A stretch of DNA of 64,000 nt from DASUCS01 sp041166385. Lineage in GTDB: Bacteria > Actinomycetota > Acidimicrobiia > Acidimicrobiales > JACDCH01. Below the pieces are notes generated by a model that saw only the letters and a list, made by a program, of their open reading frames with translations, was not told the DNA's origin and did not search any database. Shown in pieces: positions 1 to 7,730 of the stretch. The position numbers and the translations under genes are program-made. Each line of letters begins with the position of its first letter. The stretch's first letter is position 1. The stretch spans positions 1 through 64,000 of the forward strand of contig JBEEFW010000145.1 in the NCBI GenBank assembly GCA_041166385.1, given 5' to 3'.

Positions 1-544
1 CCGCTGCGCCGGGGCTGATGATGAGCGCCGAGCCCATCAGCGCGACGAAGTTGCAAACGTTGACCAACCCGCTCGCGACCGTCAGCACGCCCCCGGCCAG
101 CCGGCTCACGTAGGTCGTGAGGAACTCTTGCAAGACGCCCTCACGCTCGGCAGCCTGGATCGACCACTCGGCGCGGACGAACGCGGCGAAGGTCTCCCTT
201 CGGGCCTCGGTCACCGCAATCGAGCCCATGCGCGCGGTGATCCACGCAGCGATGAGCGCCAAGACGAGGCTGAGGACGATGAACCCGGCCGCCAGCCAGA
301 TGAGGTTCGGGACCGCGAGGTTCATGTCCGGCAGCGGGCCGATGTTCACGTCGACCCGCGAGTCGCCAGTGGCGATCGCGCTCGCCGTACGGACGATCGC
401 GAAGAGCATTCCGGCTTCGGCGATACCGCCGATCAACGAGACGACCACGAGGATCGCCACGAATTTTGGATCGCGACGGATAAGCGGTGCGATCGTCCGG
501 AACAGGCCACGGGGGCGGGCGCCGTTGGGTTCGGGTTTCGGCAT
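1..544 (-). CDS. ABC exporter, N-terminal transmembrane part (partial)
   Basis: This reading frame is open from an ATG at 544 to the left edge, so about 181 N-terminal residues are present and the rest lies outside the window. It begins MPKPEPNGARPRGLF and has hydrophobic segments around residues 31-52 and 79-101 (LIWLAAGFIVLSLVLALIAAWI). These are followed by a charged cytoplasmic-loop pattern, ARRETFAAFVRAEWSIQ, typical of type I ABC exporter transmembrane domains. The ATPase part is not visible. It is divergent from the chain-length/tyrosine-kinase gene, so export of a glycan or lipid-linked intermediate is likely but inferred. The exporter fold is fairly clear; the substrate is unknown. 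Confidence 0.75.
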   Translation of the reverse strand, partial: MPKPEPNGARPRGLFRTIAPLIRRDPKFVAILVVVSLIGGIAEAGMLFAIVRTASAIATGDSRVDVNIGPLPDMNLAVPNLIWLAAGFIVLSLVLALIAAWITARMGSIAVTEARRETFAAFVRAEWSIQAAEREGVLQEFLTTYVSRLAGGVLTVASGLVNVCNFVALMGSALIISPGAA

Positions 545-630
545 CAGGTCGTGGTGTGCTCAGGTGCTGGTGGTCGTAGGCGACGCCGCTGTGGGGCGGG
601 TCCCTATTCTGGCCGACCACCGGGGTCGTG

Positions 631-660
631 TTCCGCGTCCGGTGTGTCAGCATCTACAAT
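631..660 (+). promoter_or_regulatory. Candidate promoter for the EPS chain-length gene
   Basis: TACAAT at 655-660 matches five of six bases of a -10 box. A weak TTCCGC at 631-636 lies 18 bp upstream. The pair sits 57 bp before the chosen GTG at 718, inside the 173-bp divergent gap 545-717. The -35 is poor, so this is tentative. Confidence 0.35.
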
Positions 661-717
661 CGCCCCGTACGGCCGGCTGAGCGTCGCGCCCTTAGCCCGC
701 GGAGCAAACCTGGCCCA

Positions 718-2616
718 GTGGAGCCTCTCGAATATCTCCGAATTCTGCGCCGACGCAAGATGTTCGTCGGGCTGGCGGTTCTTGTCGGTGTGGTCGCCGG
801 GTGGGTGAGCGCCCCGGGTCACGATGCCAACGCGCTGCCGATGTACCGCGCCACGCACACACTTATCCTCAACCCGACCATCAGCACGAAGGTCTTCAAC
901 CTCGACCAGGCCGCGCTGCTGGTGACAACCGGCGCGATCCCGCAGAACGTCGCGACGAAGATCGGTTCGGGCACCGATCCGGCAAAGCTGGCGAAGAAGG
1001 TGCAGCCCAGGCCCAACGTGCTGTTGGGCACGATCGACATCACGGCCTCGGACACTGATCCCAACTTCGCGGTCGCGCTCGCCGACGACTTCGCGCAAGC
1101 GCTGGTCGACGACCTCAGCCACGACGGGCTCCTGCGATATCAGACTGCGCACGATTCGCTTCAGGCCACCGTTGACTCGCTGCAAGCGCAACTCGACGCG
1201 TTCCAACCACCGCCCGATCCGAGAGTTCCGTCGGCGGCCAAGTCGCAGTACGACGCGCTCGCCGGCCAACTCCAAACGGCGTCCGCGCAGCTGTTCCAAA
1301 GCAACGCCGCGGGACCGCCGCAACCGACGCTGACGACCCTGCAGTCGGCTCGGGCGATCATCGCCAGCAACGGTGGCCTCAAGGCACCCGAGGACAAGCC
1401 GGCGCGGGCCGCGCTCTTGGGCCTGCTCGGCCTGTTCCTCGGTATTGGTCTGGCGTTCGCCGCGGAGCGGCTCGAAACGCGGCTCACCACGAAGACTTCG
1501 GCGGAACAGGCCCTCGGACTTCCCGTCGTGGCGGAGATCCCGACTCTCCCCAGCGCGCGTCGCCATGAGGGCGAGTTGATGACGGCGACGCAGCCTTCAG
1601 CCCCCTTCGTCGAGTCGTATCGCGGGTTGCGCACGATGGTGTTGCTACGTGCGCTCGATCAAGCGCACCTCGAAGCGGGCGCCGCCACCCCCGACGCGGC
1701 GCGAACCGGCAAGGTGCTCGTGGTCGTGTCACCTGGCGCCGGCGAGGGCAAGACGACCACCGTCGCGCACCTTGCGGCGCTGCTGGCCGAGGCTGGCCAC
1801 TCGGTGCTCGTCGTGTCAGCGGACTTCCGCCGGCCGCGTGTGCACGAGCTGTTCGCGGTCAAGAGCGCTCCAGGACTCACCGAGGTGCTCGGGAAGACCA
1901 ATCCGTTGCCGCTGCGCTCTCTCAACCTGTCGACACCCGTCAAGGGCGTCAAGCTGCTCGCGAGTGGCGCGGCGGTCGACAACCCGGCGCCGTTCCTCGG
2001 AGCCACTGTCGAGCTCATGCGCGGCGCGCGACCGCTGTTCGATTACGTCATCGTCGACACGGCGCCGCTGCTCGTCGCCAACGACGCAAGCGAGTTGATC
2101 CGAGCCGCGGACATGGTGCTGGTCGTGGTACGCGCCCGAAAGACAACGCTCGACGCATGTGGGCGAGCCGCCGAGCTGCTGCGTCGTATCGATGCTCCGG
2201 CCATCGGGACCGTGCTCGTCGGTGCCAGCGACATGCCGACGGCGTATCGCTACTACCGGTACCGCTACTACACCGCATCGCAGCCGCCCTCGTTGTGGCA
2301 GCGCCTCCGCGGCGGACAGGCGTCCGACGATGGCCGTATCCAGCGGGCCGAGGAGGAGCCTCCGAGGCGCGGTCGCCGAAACGCCGAGGAGCCCGCGGAT
2401 CTGGGACCCCGCCGCAGCGCGCGAAAGGGCCGCCGGCGCGGTACGAGCGCTCCGGCTCCTCCCGCCTGGGTGGACGAGGTCGAGGCGCCCGAGGAGCCGG
2501 AGCCGTCCATGGCACCTGAGCCGTCCGCGGCCGGGGCGCCGACCAACGGATCCAATGGTCCGCACAGCGACGAGTCCCTTGCGGAGTTCTGGCAGGAGTT
2601 CAAGGAACGCCGGTGA
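718..2616 (+). CDS. Wzz/BY-kinase polysaccharide chain-length protein
   Basis: This is a fused chain-length determinant and bacterial tyrosine kinase of the CapAB/Wzc class, acting at the inner membrane on exopolysaccharide assembly. The N-terminus MEPLEYLRILRRRK, followed by a membrane helix at about 16-31, is the usual Wzz beginning and supports the GTG at 718 over upstream starts; GGAG lies at 701-704. A second helix at about 225-245 precedes the kinase. The kinase shows Walker A GAGEGKT at 340-346, an A' motif SADFRRPR and Walker B FDYVIVDTAPLL. A tyrosine cluster (six Tyr in nine residues, about 510-518) is the expected autophosphorylation site. It is followed by an unusual charged tail of about 110 residues. 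The next gene overlaps by 4 nt (GTGA). Confidence 0.9.
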   Translation: MEPLEYLRILRRRKMFVGLAVLVGVVAGWVSAPGHDANALPMYRATHTLILNPTISTKVFNLDQAALLVTTGAIPQNVATKIGSGTDPAKLAKKVQPRPNVLLGTIDITASDTDPNFAVALADDFAQALVDDLSHDGLLRYQTAHDSLQATVDSLQAQLDAFQPPPDPRVPSAAKSQYDALAGQLQTASAQLFQSNAAGPPQPTLTTLQSARAIIASNGGLKAPEDKPARAALLGLLGLFLGIGLAFAAERLETRLTTKTSAEQALGLPVVAEIPTLPSARRHEGELMTATQPSAPFVESYRGLRTMVLLRALDQAHLEAGAATPDAARTGKVLVVVSPGAGEGKTTTVAHLAALLAEAGHSVLVVSADFRRPRVHELFAVKSAPGLTEVLGKTNPLPLRSLNLSTPVKGVKLLASGAAVDNPAPFLGATVELMRGARPLFDYVIVDTAPLLVANDASELIRAADMVLVVVRARKTTLDACGRAAELLRRIDAPAIGTVLVGASDMPTAYRYYRYRYYTASQPPSLWQRLRGGQASDDGRIQRAEEEPPRRGRRNAEEPADLGPRRSARKGRRRGTSAPAPPAWVDEVEAPEEPEPSMAPEPSAAGAPTNGSNGPHSDESLAEFWQEFKERR

Positions 2617-4049
2617 GTGTGGAGTCGTCCGACGGTCGCGTGGTGGCGACCCGCGGCGCATGGCTCGACGTTCAGCAGCCCGGCCCGACGCCCCGCGTCG
2701 AGCGCCTGGGAAGACAGCGTCGCGTCAGTGCGATCTCGTTGCTGTTCCTGCTCGCAGTCATGATCACCCTCATCGGGCTGGCGGTGACGATGCAGGCGAC
2801 GGACTACAACATCTGGGGCGCGTTCCTGGTCGCACCGGTCCTGCTCCTGCTGACCGTGCCGTTCGCGACGTCCGCCGCGCGTCGGGACCGTGATCCTCGA
2901 ATCGGTCGACTCATCCTCATGGCCGCGGTGATCAAGCTGTCGATCGGCACAGGTCTGCGGTACATGCAGACGACAGTGCTGTACAAAGGCTCGGACGCCA
3001 CGGCCTACATCCGTGAAGGCGTCCTGCTGGCGCCGCAGTTTCGGCAGTGGAAGTTCGGCGATCTCGGCAGCCTCGTTGGCACGCGCTTCATCGAAGTGAC
3101 GACCGGCCTGGTTGTCGCCGTGGTCAACGAGACGAGCCTCGGCCTCTACGTCGTGTACTCGTGGTTCGCGTTCGTCGGGTTGTGCCTCTTCTATCAGGCG
3201 TTCCGGCTCGCGTTCCCGGAGGGCAACCATCGTCGCTACGCGTTGCTGCTGTTCTTCTGGCCCTCGATGCTGTTCTGGCCGTCGAGTGTCGGCAAGGACG
3301 CGCTGATGATGCTGACGCTCGGCCTGTCAGCGCTCGGCATCGCCAATCTGATCGTCGGCCGATTCCGTGGGTTCATCTGGCTCGGAATCGGGACGTTCGG
3401 ATGCGTGATGGTGCGACCGCACCTCAGCCTGCTCACGATTGGCGGCTTCGCGATCGCACTGTTCCTCCGTCGCAATCGAGGTTCCTACACGCGCTTGCTG
3501 GCCCGACCTATCGGTACGTTCATACTGATCATCGGCATGGTGGTCGCGTCGCTGGTGCTGTTCGCGCAGACCTCCAGCTTCTTCAAACTGGACGCCCTCG
3601 ACTTCAGCTCCGCGCAGACGGTCCTCGACAACACCGCCAGCCAGACGTCCGAAGGTGGGTCGCAGTTCACCGTCGCGGACCCGACGACACCCCTCGGTTA
3701 CGTCGAGGCGACCGTGACGATCCTGCTCCGGCCGTTTCCGTTCGAGCTCGCACCGGGACTCGGGACGGTCGCCGGCTTGGAAGGCGTGCTCATGGCCGGG
3801 CTCATCGCCGTGTCGTGGCGGAGGATCGTTCGAATCCCGGCGATGATGTTGCGCAATGCGTACGTCGCATTCGCCGCCGGTTACAGCGCAGCCTTCATCT
3901 TCGGCTTCTCGAGCATCAGCAACTTCGGTATCTTGGCGCGCGAACGCGTGCAACTCTTCCCGGTGTTGTTCATCTTGTTCGCGATCCCGAAAGTGGAGCG
4001 AACCCCGCGCCCTAGGCTCGAGGAAGCCAGCGGCGCGGTCGCGGTCTAG
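2613..4049 (+). CDS. Polytopic membrane protein, Wzy/polymerase-like
   Basis: A 478-residue integral membrane protein with roughly ten hydrophobic segments from residue 30 to 460 and a soluble basic N-terminus. A loop GSDATAYIREGVLLAPQFRQ, followed later by FFWPSMLFWPSSVGKDA, resembles membrane glycan polymerases and GT-C-like proteins of EPS clusters. No catalytic signature can be named with certainty. It starts at GTG 2613, overlapping the kinase stop by 4 nt, and is followed by a GT4 gene. Polymerisation of lipid-linked repeat units is the best inference from context; an arabinosyl- or mannosyl-type GT-C enzyme is the alternative. Confidence 0.75.
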   Translation: MSVESSDGRVVATRGAWLDVQQPGPTPRVERLGRQRRVSAISLLFLLAVMITLIGLAVTMQATDYNIWGAFLVAPVLLLLTVPFATSAARRDRDPRIGRLILMAAVIKLSIGTGLRYMQTTVLYKGSDATAYIREGVLLAPQFRQWKFGDLGSLVGTRFIEVTTGLVVAVVNETSLGLYVVYSWFAFVGLCLFYQAFRLAFPEGNHRRYALLLFFWPSMLFWPSSVGKDALMMLTLGLSALGIANLIVGRFRGFIWLGIGTFGCVMVRPHLSLLTIGGFAIALFLRRNRGSYTRLLARPIGTFILIIGMVVASLVLFAQTSSFFKLDALDFSSAQTVLDNTASQTSEGGSQFTVADPTTPLGYVEATVTILLRPFPFELAPGLGTVAGLEGVLMAGLIAVSWRRIVRIPAMMLRNAYVAFAAGYSAAFIFGFSSISNFGILARERVQLFPVLFILFAIPKVERTPRPRLEEASGAVAV

Positions 4050-4064
4050 ACCGCGAATCGCCAC

Positions 4065-5219
4065 GTGATGCGCGGCCGTCCCCGTCTCGTCCATGTGACG
4101 ACGACCGACATGAGCCTCGCTCTCCTGTTGCAGCCGCAACTCGAGGCGTTCAGCCGGGCTGGCTACGAGGTCATCGGCGTGTCCGCACCCGGGCCGTTCG
4201 TCCCTGAGCTCGAGACCAGTGGCATCGCGCACGAGCCAGTCGCGCATCTCACGCGACGGATGGCGCCACACCACGACGCACTCGCGCTGGCGGAGCTGAC
4301 TCGTGTCTTCCGCCGGCTGCGCCCAGACATCGTGCACACGCACAATCCCAAGCCGGGCGTCGTCGGTCGGCTGGCGGCCCGCGCGGCTCGGGTGCCTGCG
4401 GTCGTCAACACCGTCCACGGCCTGTACGCGCTCCCGCAGGACCGCCGCTCGAAGCGCTGGGTGGTGTACGGGCTCGAACGCCTTGCGGCCACGTGCTCCG
4501 ACGCAGAGCTGGTGCAGAATCCCGAGGACGTGCCCGTCCTGGCGGGCCTCGGCATCCGGGCGCCGAAGGCCAGGCTCCTGGGCAACGGCATCGACCTGTG
4601 CCGGTTCGATGCGGCCCGTGGTCGCAGCCTTCGCGCCGACGTGCGCGCCGAGCTCGGGATCGACGAGCGCACCGTCGTGGTCGGCGCGGTGGGTCGACTT
4701 GTCGCGGAGAAGGGGTATCGAGAGTTGTTCACGGCGGCACGCGCGCTCAGGGACGCGGCCCCTCACGTGCTGCTGATGGTCGTCGGGCCACCGGATCTCG
4801 ACAAGCACGACGCCGTCTCGCAAACCGAGCTCGACCGTGCCACGGATGCCGGCGTGCGCTTCCTCGGTGAGCGACGCGATGTCGAACGCATCTACGCGGC
4901 GATGGACGTCTTCGCGATCGCGTCGTGGCGTGAAGGCTTCTCGCGATCGGGGATGGAGGCGGCCGCGATGGGCCTGCCGGTGATCGCCACTGACATTCGC
5001 GGATGCCGGCAGGTTGTCGACCACGACCGCACCGGTCTGCTGATCCCTGTGCGCGATGCCGGCGCAATCGCCGTAGCGGTGCGCGGGCTGGCGGACGCTC
5101 CGGATCGACGCCGCGCAATGGGAGCGGCCGCGATCGACAAGGCTCGTGACCAGTTCGATCAGCAACGGGTGATCGACATCACGCTGGCGACCTACGACGA
5201 GGTGCTGTGGCGCGCATGA
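4065..5219 (+). CDS. Glycosyltransferase family 4
   Basis: A retaining GT-B transferase that probably adds a sugar to a lipid-linked EPS intermediate. The N-terminal domain carries HTHNPKPGVVGRLAARAARV and the acceptor-side HGLYAL segment. The C-terminal nucleotide-sugar domain begins near VVGAVGRLVAEKGY and has the EX7E motif in REGFSRSGMEAAAMGLPVIA. Length (384 aa) is normal for the family. GTG 4065 and ATG 4068 are adjacent possible starts. The gene follows the polymerase-like gene by 15 nt and overlaps the GNAT start by 4 nt (ATGA at 5216-5219), so one operon is likely. Confidence 0.9.
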   Translation: MMRGRPRLVHVTTTDMSLALLLQPQLEAFSRAGYEVIGVSAPGPFVPELETSGIAHEPVAHLTRRMAPHHDALALAELTRVFRRLRPDIVHTHNPKPGVVGRLAARAARVPAVVNTVHGLYALPQDRRSKRWVVYGLERLAATCSDAELVQNPEDVPVLAGLGIRAPKARLLGNGIDLCRFDAARGRSLRADVRAELGIDERTVVVGAVGRLVAEKGYRELFTAARALRDAAPHVLLMVVGPPDLDKHDAVSQTELDRATDAGVRFLGERRDVERIYAAMDVFAIASWREGFSRSGMEAAAMGLPVIATDIRGCRQVVDHDRTGLLIPVRDAGAIAVAVRGLADAPDRRRAMGAAAIDKARDQFDQQRVIDITLATYDEVLWRA

Positions 5220-5809
5220 CGATCCGGCGTGGCACGGTGACGGACGCCGCGGTGGCCGCGCGCCTGCACGCATCGACGATCACGGAGGGTTTCCTCCCCA
5301 GGCTCGGACCGCAGTTCCTCTCGCGTCTCTACCGATGCATCGCCCGCGATCCGCAGTCGTTCCTGCTCATCGCCGAGGCGGCCGACGGTACGACGGCGGG
5401 AATGATTGTCGGAACGCAGGACGTACAAGCCCTGTATCGGCGGTTCCTCCGGCGTGACGGTGTGATCGCCGCGGCAGTCGCTTTGCCCCGGGTGCTGCGC
5501 CACGCCCGGTCCGTGTTGGAGACGTGGCGCTACGGACGCTCCGAGAGCGATGACCTTCCGGCCGCGGAGCTGTTGGCCGTCGCGGTCGCCGACGATGCGC
5601 GTGGACAGGGTCTCGGCCGGGAACTCGTGGCCGCGCTCAACGCCGAGTTCGGTGGGCGCGACGCCACCGCGGTCAAGGTCGTCGTCGGCGCGGACAACGC
5701 GGCCGCGCTGCACGTGTATCGCTCGTGCGGCTATCGCGAGGTGTCCTCGATCGAGGTGCACCAGCGCGTCGAGTCAAAGGTGTTGGTGTGGTCGCCCTCG
5801 CCGCATTGA
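5216..5809 (+). CDS. GNAT family N-acetyltransferase
   Basis: A 197-residue GNAT protein that transfers an acyl group from acyl-CoA. The fold is seen in MTIRRGTVTDAAVAARLH (beta1-alpha1), LLAVAVADDARGQGLGREL (motif A, Q/RxxGxG/A acetyl-CoA pyrophosphate loop, near residues 121-139) and AALHVYRSCGYREV (motif B). ATG 5216 is chosen because it overlaps the GT4 stop as ATGA; an upstream start at 5207 would add three residues. Its place between a GT and a phosphoglycosyl transferase suggests N-acylation of an amino sugar for the glycan, which is inference. Confidence 0.85.
   Translation: MTIRRGTVTDAAVAARLHASTITEGFLPRLGPQFLSRLYRCIARDPQSFLLIAEAADGTTAGMIVGTQDVQALYRRFLRRDGVIAAAVALPRVLRHARSVLETWRYGRSESDDLPAAELLAVAVADDARGQGLGRELVAALNAEFGGRDATAVKVVVGADNAAALHVYRSCGYREVSSIEVHQRVESKVLVWSPSPH
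5776..5780 (+). promoter_or_regulatory. Ribosome binding site AAAGG deciding the WecA-like start
   Basis: AAAGG lies 7 nt before GTG 5788, inside the end of the GNAT gene. It supports that start over the upstream in-frame ATG at 5725. Confidence 0.5.
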
Positions 5810-6729
5810 TCAGCGCCGCCGTGGTCACGCCGCTGGCGATGTGGGTGGCGCCCCGTCTCGGGCTCGTCGATCGGCCGGGGCCCTTGAAGGTCAATCTCCA
5901 CCCAGTTCCCTATCTCGGTGGTCTCGGCGTGGCCGCCGGCCTGGTCTGGGGTATCGGCGCGAGCCGCCCCATGTTGTTGCTGCCAGTTGGCGCGGCATTG
6001 ACGCTGGGGCTGCTCGACGACGCGGTCGGGCTGCCACCCGTCACGCGGATCGTCGGCGAGATCGCGGTCGGGATTGCCGTTGGTGTGACGCTCCCGGCCT
6101 GGGAGCAGCGCGTCGCGGTGATCGTGCTGTCGATCGTGGCCACGGTGGTCCTGTGCAACGGCGTGAACATGATCGACGGGCTCGACGGACTTGCCGGCGG
6201 CGTGACGGTGATGAGCGCGATGGGCTTCTACGTCGTACTGCACGGCGACGGTCCCGCAGTCGCGATCGCACTGGCGGCGGGGGCCGTGGCGTTCCTGGCG
6301 TTCAATCGGCCACCCGCGCGCGTCTACCTCGGTGACGGCGGCGCGTACCTCATCGGTACCGCGCTCGCGATCCTTTTCGTCATCGCCTGCCATCAGCGAT
6401 CCGGTCCCTCGGTCGGGGCCGCGATCCTGCTCGTCGGCTATCCCCTCGTCGAGCTGGTGTTTGCGATCGTCCGACGATTGGCCCGCCGCCAACCGCTCAC
6501 GGCCGGAGACCGCGACCACATCTACGACCAGCTGCTGGCGCGCGGTGCGTCGGCGCCTGTGGCGACGTTGTCGTGTGTCGTTGGCCAGGCGGCGCTCACC
6601 GCGAGCGCCATCGTCGTGGCGACACGGTCGACCGTGGTGAGCCTTCTCGTCGCAGTCGGGTGGGGCGCGCTGATTGTTGCCGTCGGGATGCTGACCGGGT
6701 TGCTCACGGCCAGAGCGAGCGAACGCTGA
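5788..6729 (+). CDS. WecA/MraY-like polyprenyl-phosphate sugar-1-phosphate transferase
   Basis: A polytopic enzyme (313 aa, about ten membrane helices) that transfers a sugar-1-phosphate from a UDP-sugar to polyprenyl phosphate, the first step of lipid-linked glycan assembly. Diagnostic motifs are the loop DRPGPLKVNLHPVPYLGGLG (28-47), LLDDAVG with the Asp pair at 77-78, NMIDGLDGLAGG (127-138), the GDGGAYLIG loop, and a late cytoplasmic loop AGDRDHIYDQLL. The start at GTG 5788 overlaps the GNAT gene by 22 nt and has AAAGG 7 nt upstream. It converges on the oxygenase gene with a 9-nt gap and no hairpin. Confidence 0.92.
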   Translation: MVALAALISAAVVTPLAMWVAPRLGLVDRPGPLKVNLHPVPYLGGLGVAAGLVWGIGASRPMLLLPVGAALTLGLLDDAVGLPPVTRIVGEIAVGIAVGVTLPAWEQRVAVIVLSIVATVVLCNGVNMIDGLDGLAGGVTVMSAMGFYVVLHGDGPAVAIALAAGAVAFLAFNRPPARVYLGDGGAYLIGTALAILFVIACHQRSGPSVGAAILLVGYPLVELVFAIVRRLARRQPLTAGDRDHIYDQLLARGASAPVATLSCVVGQAALTASAIVVATRSTVVSLLVAVGWGALIVAVGMLTGLLTARASER

Positions 6730-6738
6730 CGGGTGAGG

Positions 6739-7548
6739 TCAGCGCCCGCGCCCGGTGACCCGTCGGGAGATACGCCGCACGGCAGCCGGCACCATTCGAG
6801 ACAATGGGACCTTGTCCGCGGGCTCGCCGGGCCGTCGCTGCCAGAGAGTCGAGTGCCTCGGCTTGGCCTCGTCCTCGGGGCGCCCGTTCGAGTAGTAGTA
6901 GAGCGCGAGCGACATCCGCGTCCGGTCCGGCGGGCAGGTGAGCGGCTCGGGGTGGCCGTGGAACGAGTCGCTCGACGTGCTGAAGATGACGGATGTGCCG
7001 AGCGTCGGCGCGATCCGTTCTTGACACCGACGCATGTCGCGCGACCACAGCTCGAGATGCCCTCCCCACGACTCGTCCCAGCCGTCATTGAGATACAGCA
7101 GCAGATTCAGACGGCGGTCGAGTCTGAGCCGGCCGAGCTGGTTGAAGTCGGCGTGGATGCTCAGGAAACCGCCGCGCTCGATCTGGTGAAGACCACCACC
7201 AGCGAGATGCGGATCCGGTACCAGCCCCGGGATGCCCGTGAGCGTTTCGAGGAATCGGAGGAACACCGACGAGTTGAGCTGGCTGATGAGCTGTCGGGTG
7301 TGAGGACCGAGCATGGTCTCGTCGCGATATGCCCGCTTCTTCTCGTACGGCTTGTCGTTGCTCTTGCCCGGCAGGCTCCCGGGAACCGGAAACTCGGCGA
7401 TGATCGGACGCAGCGCGTCGGTCGGCACGAGATCCTGCAGTGTCACGTGAGGAAACGGCTGCGCCGAGACATACCGGTCGTGCTGCGCGCTGGCGATTTC
7501 TCGCAACTCGGCCGCGTCGAAGAAGAACGCGTCAATGGTCCGCTGCAC
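6739..7548 (-). CDS. 2-oxoglutarate/Fe(II)-dependent oxygenase
   Basis: A 269-residue double-stranded beta-helix oxygenase of the prolyl-4-hydroxylase-like (2OG-FeII_Oxy) group. The iron triad is visible as H132 and D134 (SIHADFN) and H197 (DSFHGHPEPL), with R211 (RTRMSLALYYY) as the 2-oxoglutarate anchor. Related proteins are common in surface-polysaccharide clusters and may hydroxylate a sugar or protein, but the substrate is unknown. It is the only minus-strand gene between the WecA-like gene and the next GT4 gene. ATG at 7546-7548 is the first sensible start. Confidence 0.85.
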   Translation of the reverse strand: MQRTIDAFFFDAAELREIASAQHDRYVSAQPFPHVTLQDLVPTDALRPIIAEFPVPGSLPGKSNDKPYEKKRAYRDETMLGPHTRQLISQLNSSVFLRFLETLTGIPGLVPDPHLAGGGLHQIERGGFLSIHADFNQLGRLRLDRRLNLLLYLNDGWDESWGGHLELWSRDMRRCQERIAPTLGTSVIFSTSSDSFHGHPEPLTCPPDRTRMSLALYYYSNGRPEDEAKPRHSTLWQRRPGEPADKVPLSRMVPAAVRRISRRVTGRGR

Positions 7549-7601
7549 GGCGGCGAATGATACCGCCGGCCGAAGACTCGGCCTTGGGTAGCGTCGCGAG
7601 C

Positions 7602-7730
7602 ATGGCGGGGGAGGAGAGCGGTGTTCGGATCTACGACCGCGTGCGCCTCGGTCACGTTGAACGCCGCCACGAGTCCGCCATCCGCCGTCACGGCTTCAGC
7701 TTCGTCGACCTGTCGGTCGTTCCCGAGTAG
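7602..7730 (+). CDS. Small ORF coupled to GT4 gene (hypothetical)
   Basis: A 42-codon frame (MAGEESGVRIYDRVRLGHVE and onward) ends with TAG at 7728-7730, directly abutting the ATG of the next glycosyltransferase at 7731. No family is recognised. The stop-start abutment suggests translational coupling or a leader peptide, but the frame may also be a chance ORF in GC-rich DNA. It lies in the gap between the divergent oxygenase and GT4 genes. Confidence 0.3.
   Translation: MAGEESGVRIYDRVRLGHVERRHESAIRRHGFSFVDLSVVPE

Noticed and set aside
604..1566. Minus-strand frame opposite the BY-kinase gene
   Set aside because: Low-complexity Arg/Gly/Val composition, no motif, and wholly within a well-supported gene.
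3327..5273. Long minus-strand frame of 648 codons opposite the polymerase-like and GT4 genes
   Set aside because: Its translation is Arg/His/Asp-rich with no recognisable motif, while the plus strand encodes clear membrane and GT4 proteins. It is an antisense artefact of high GC third positions.
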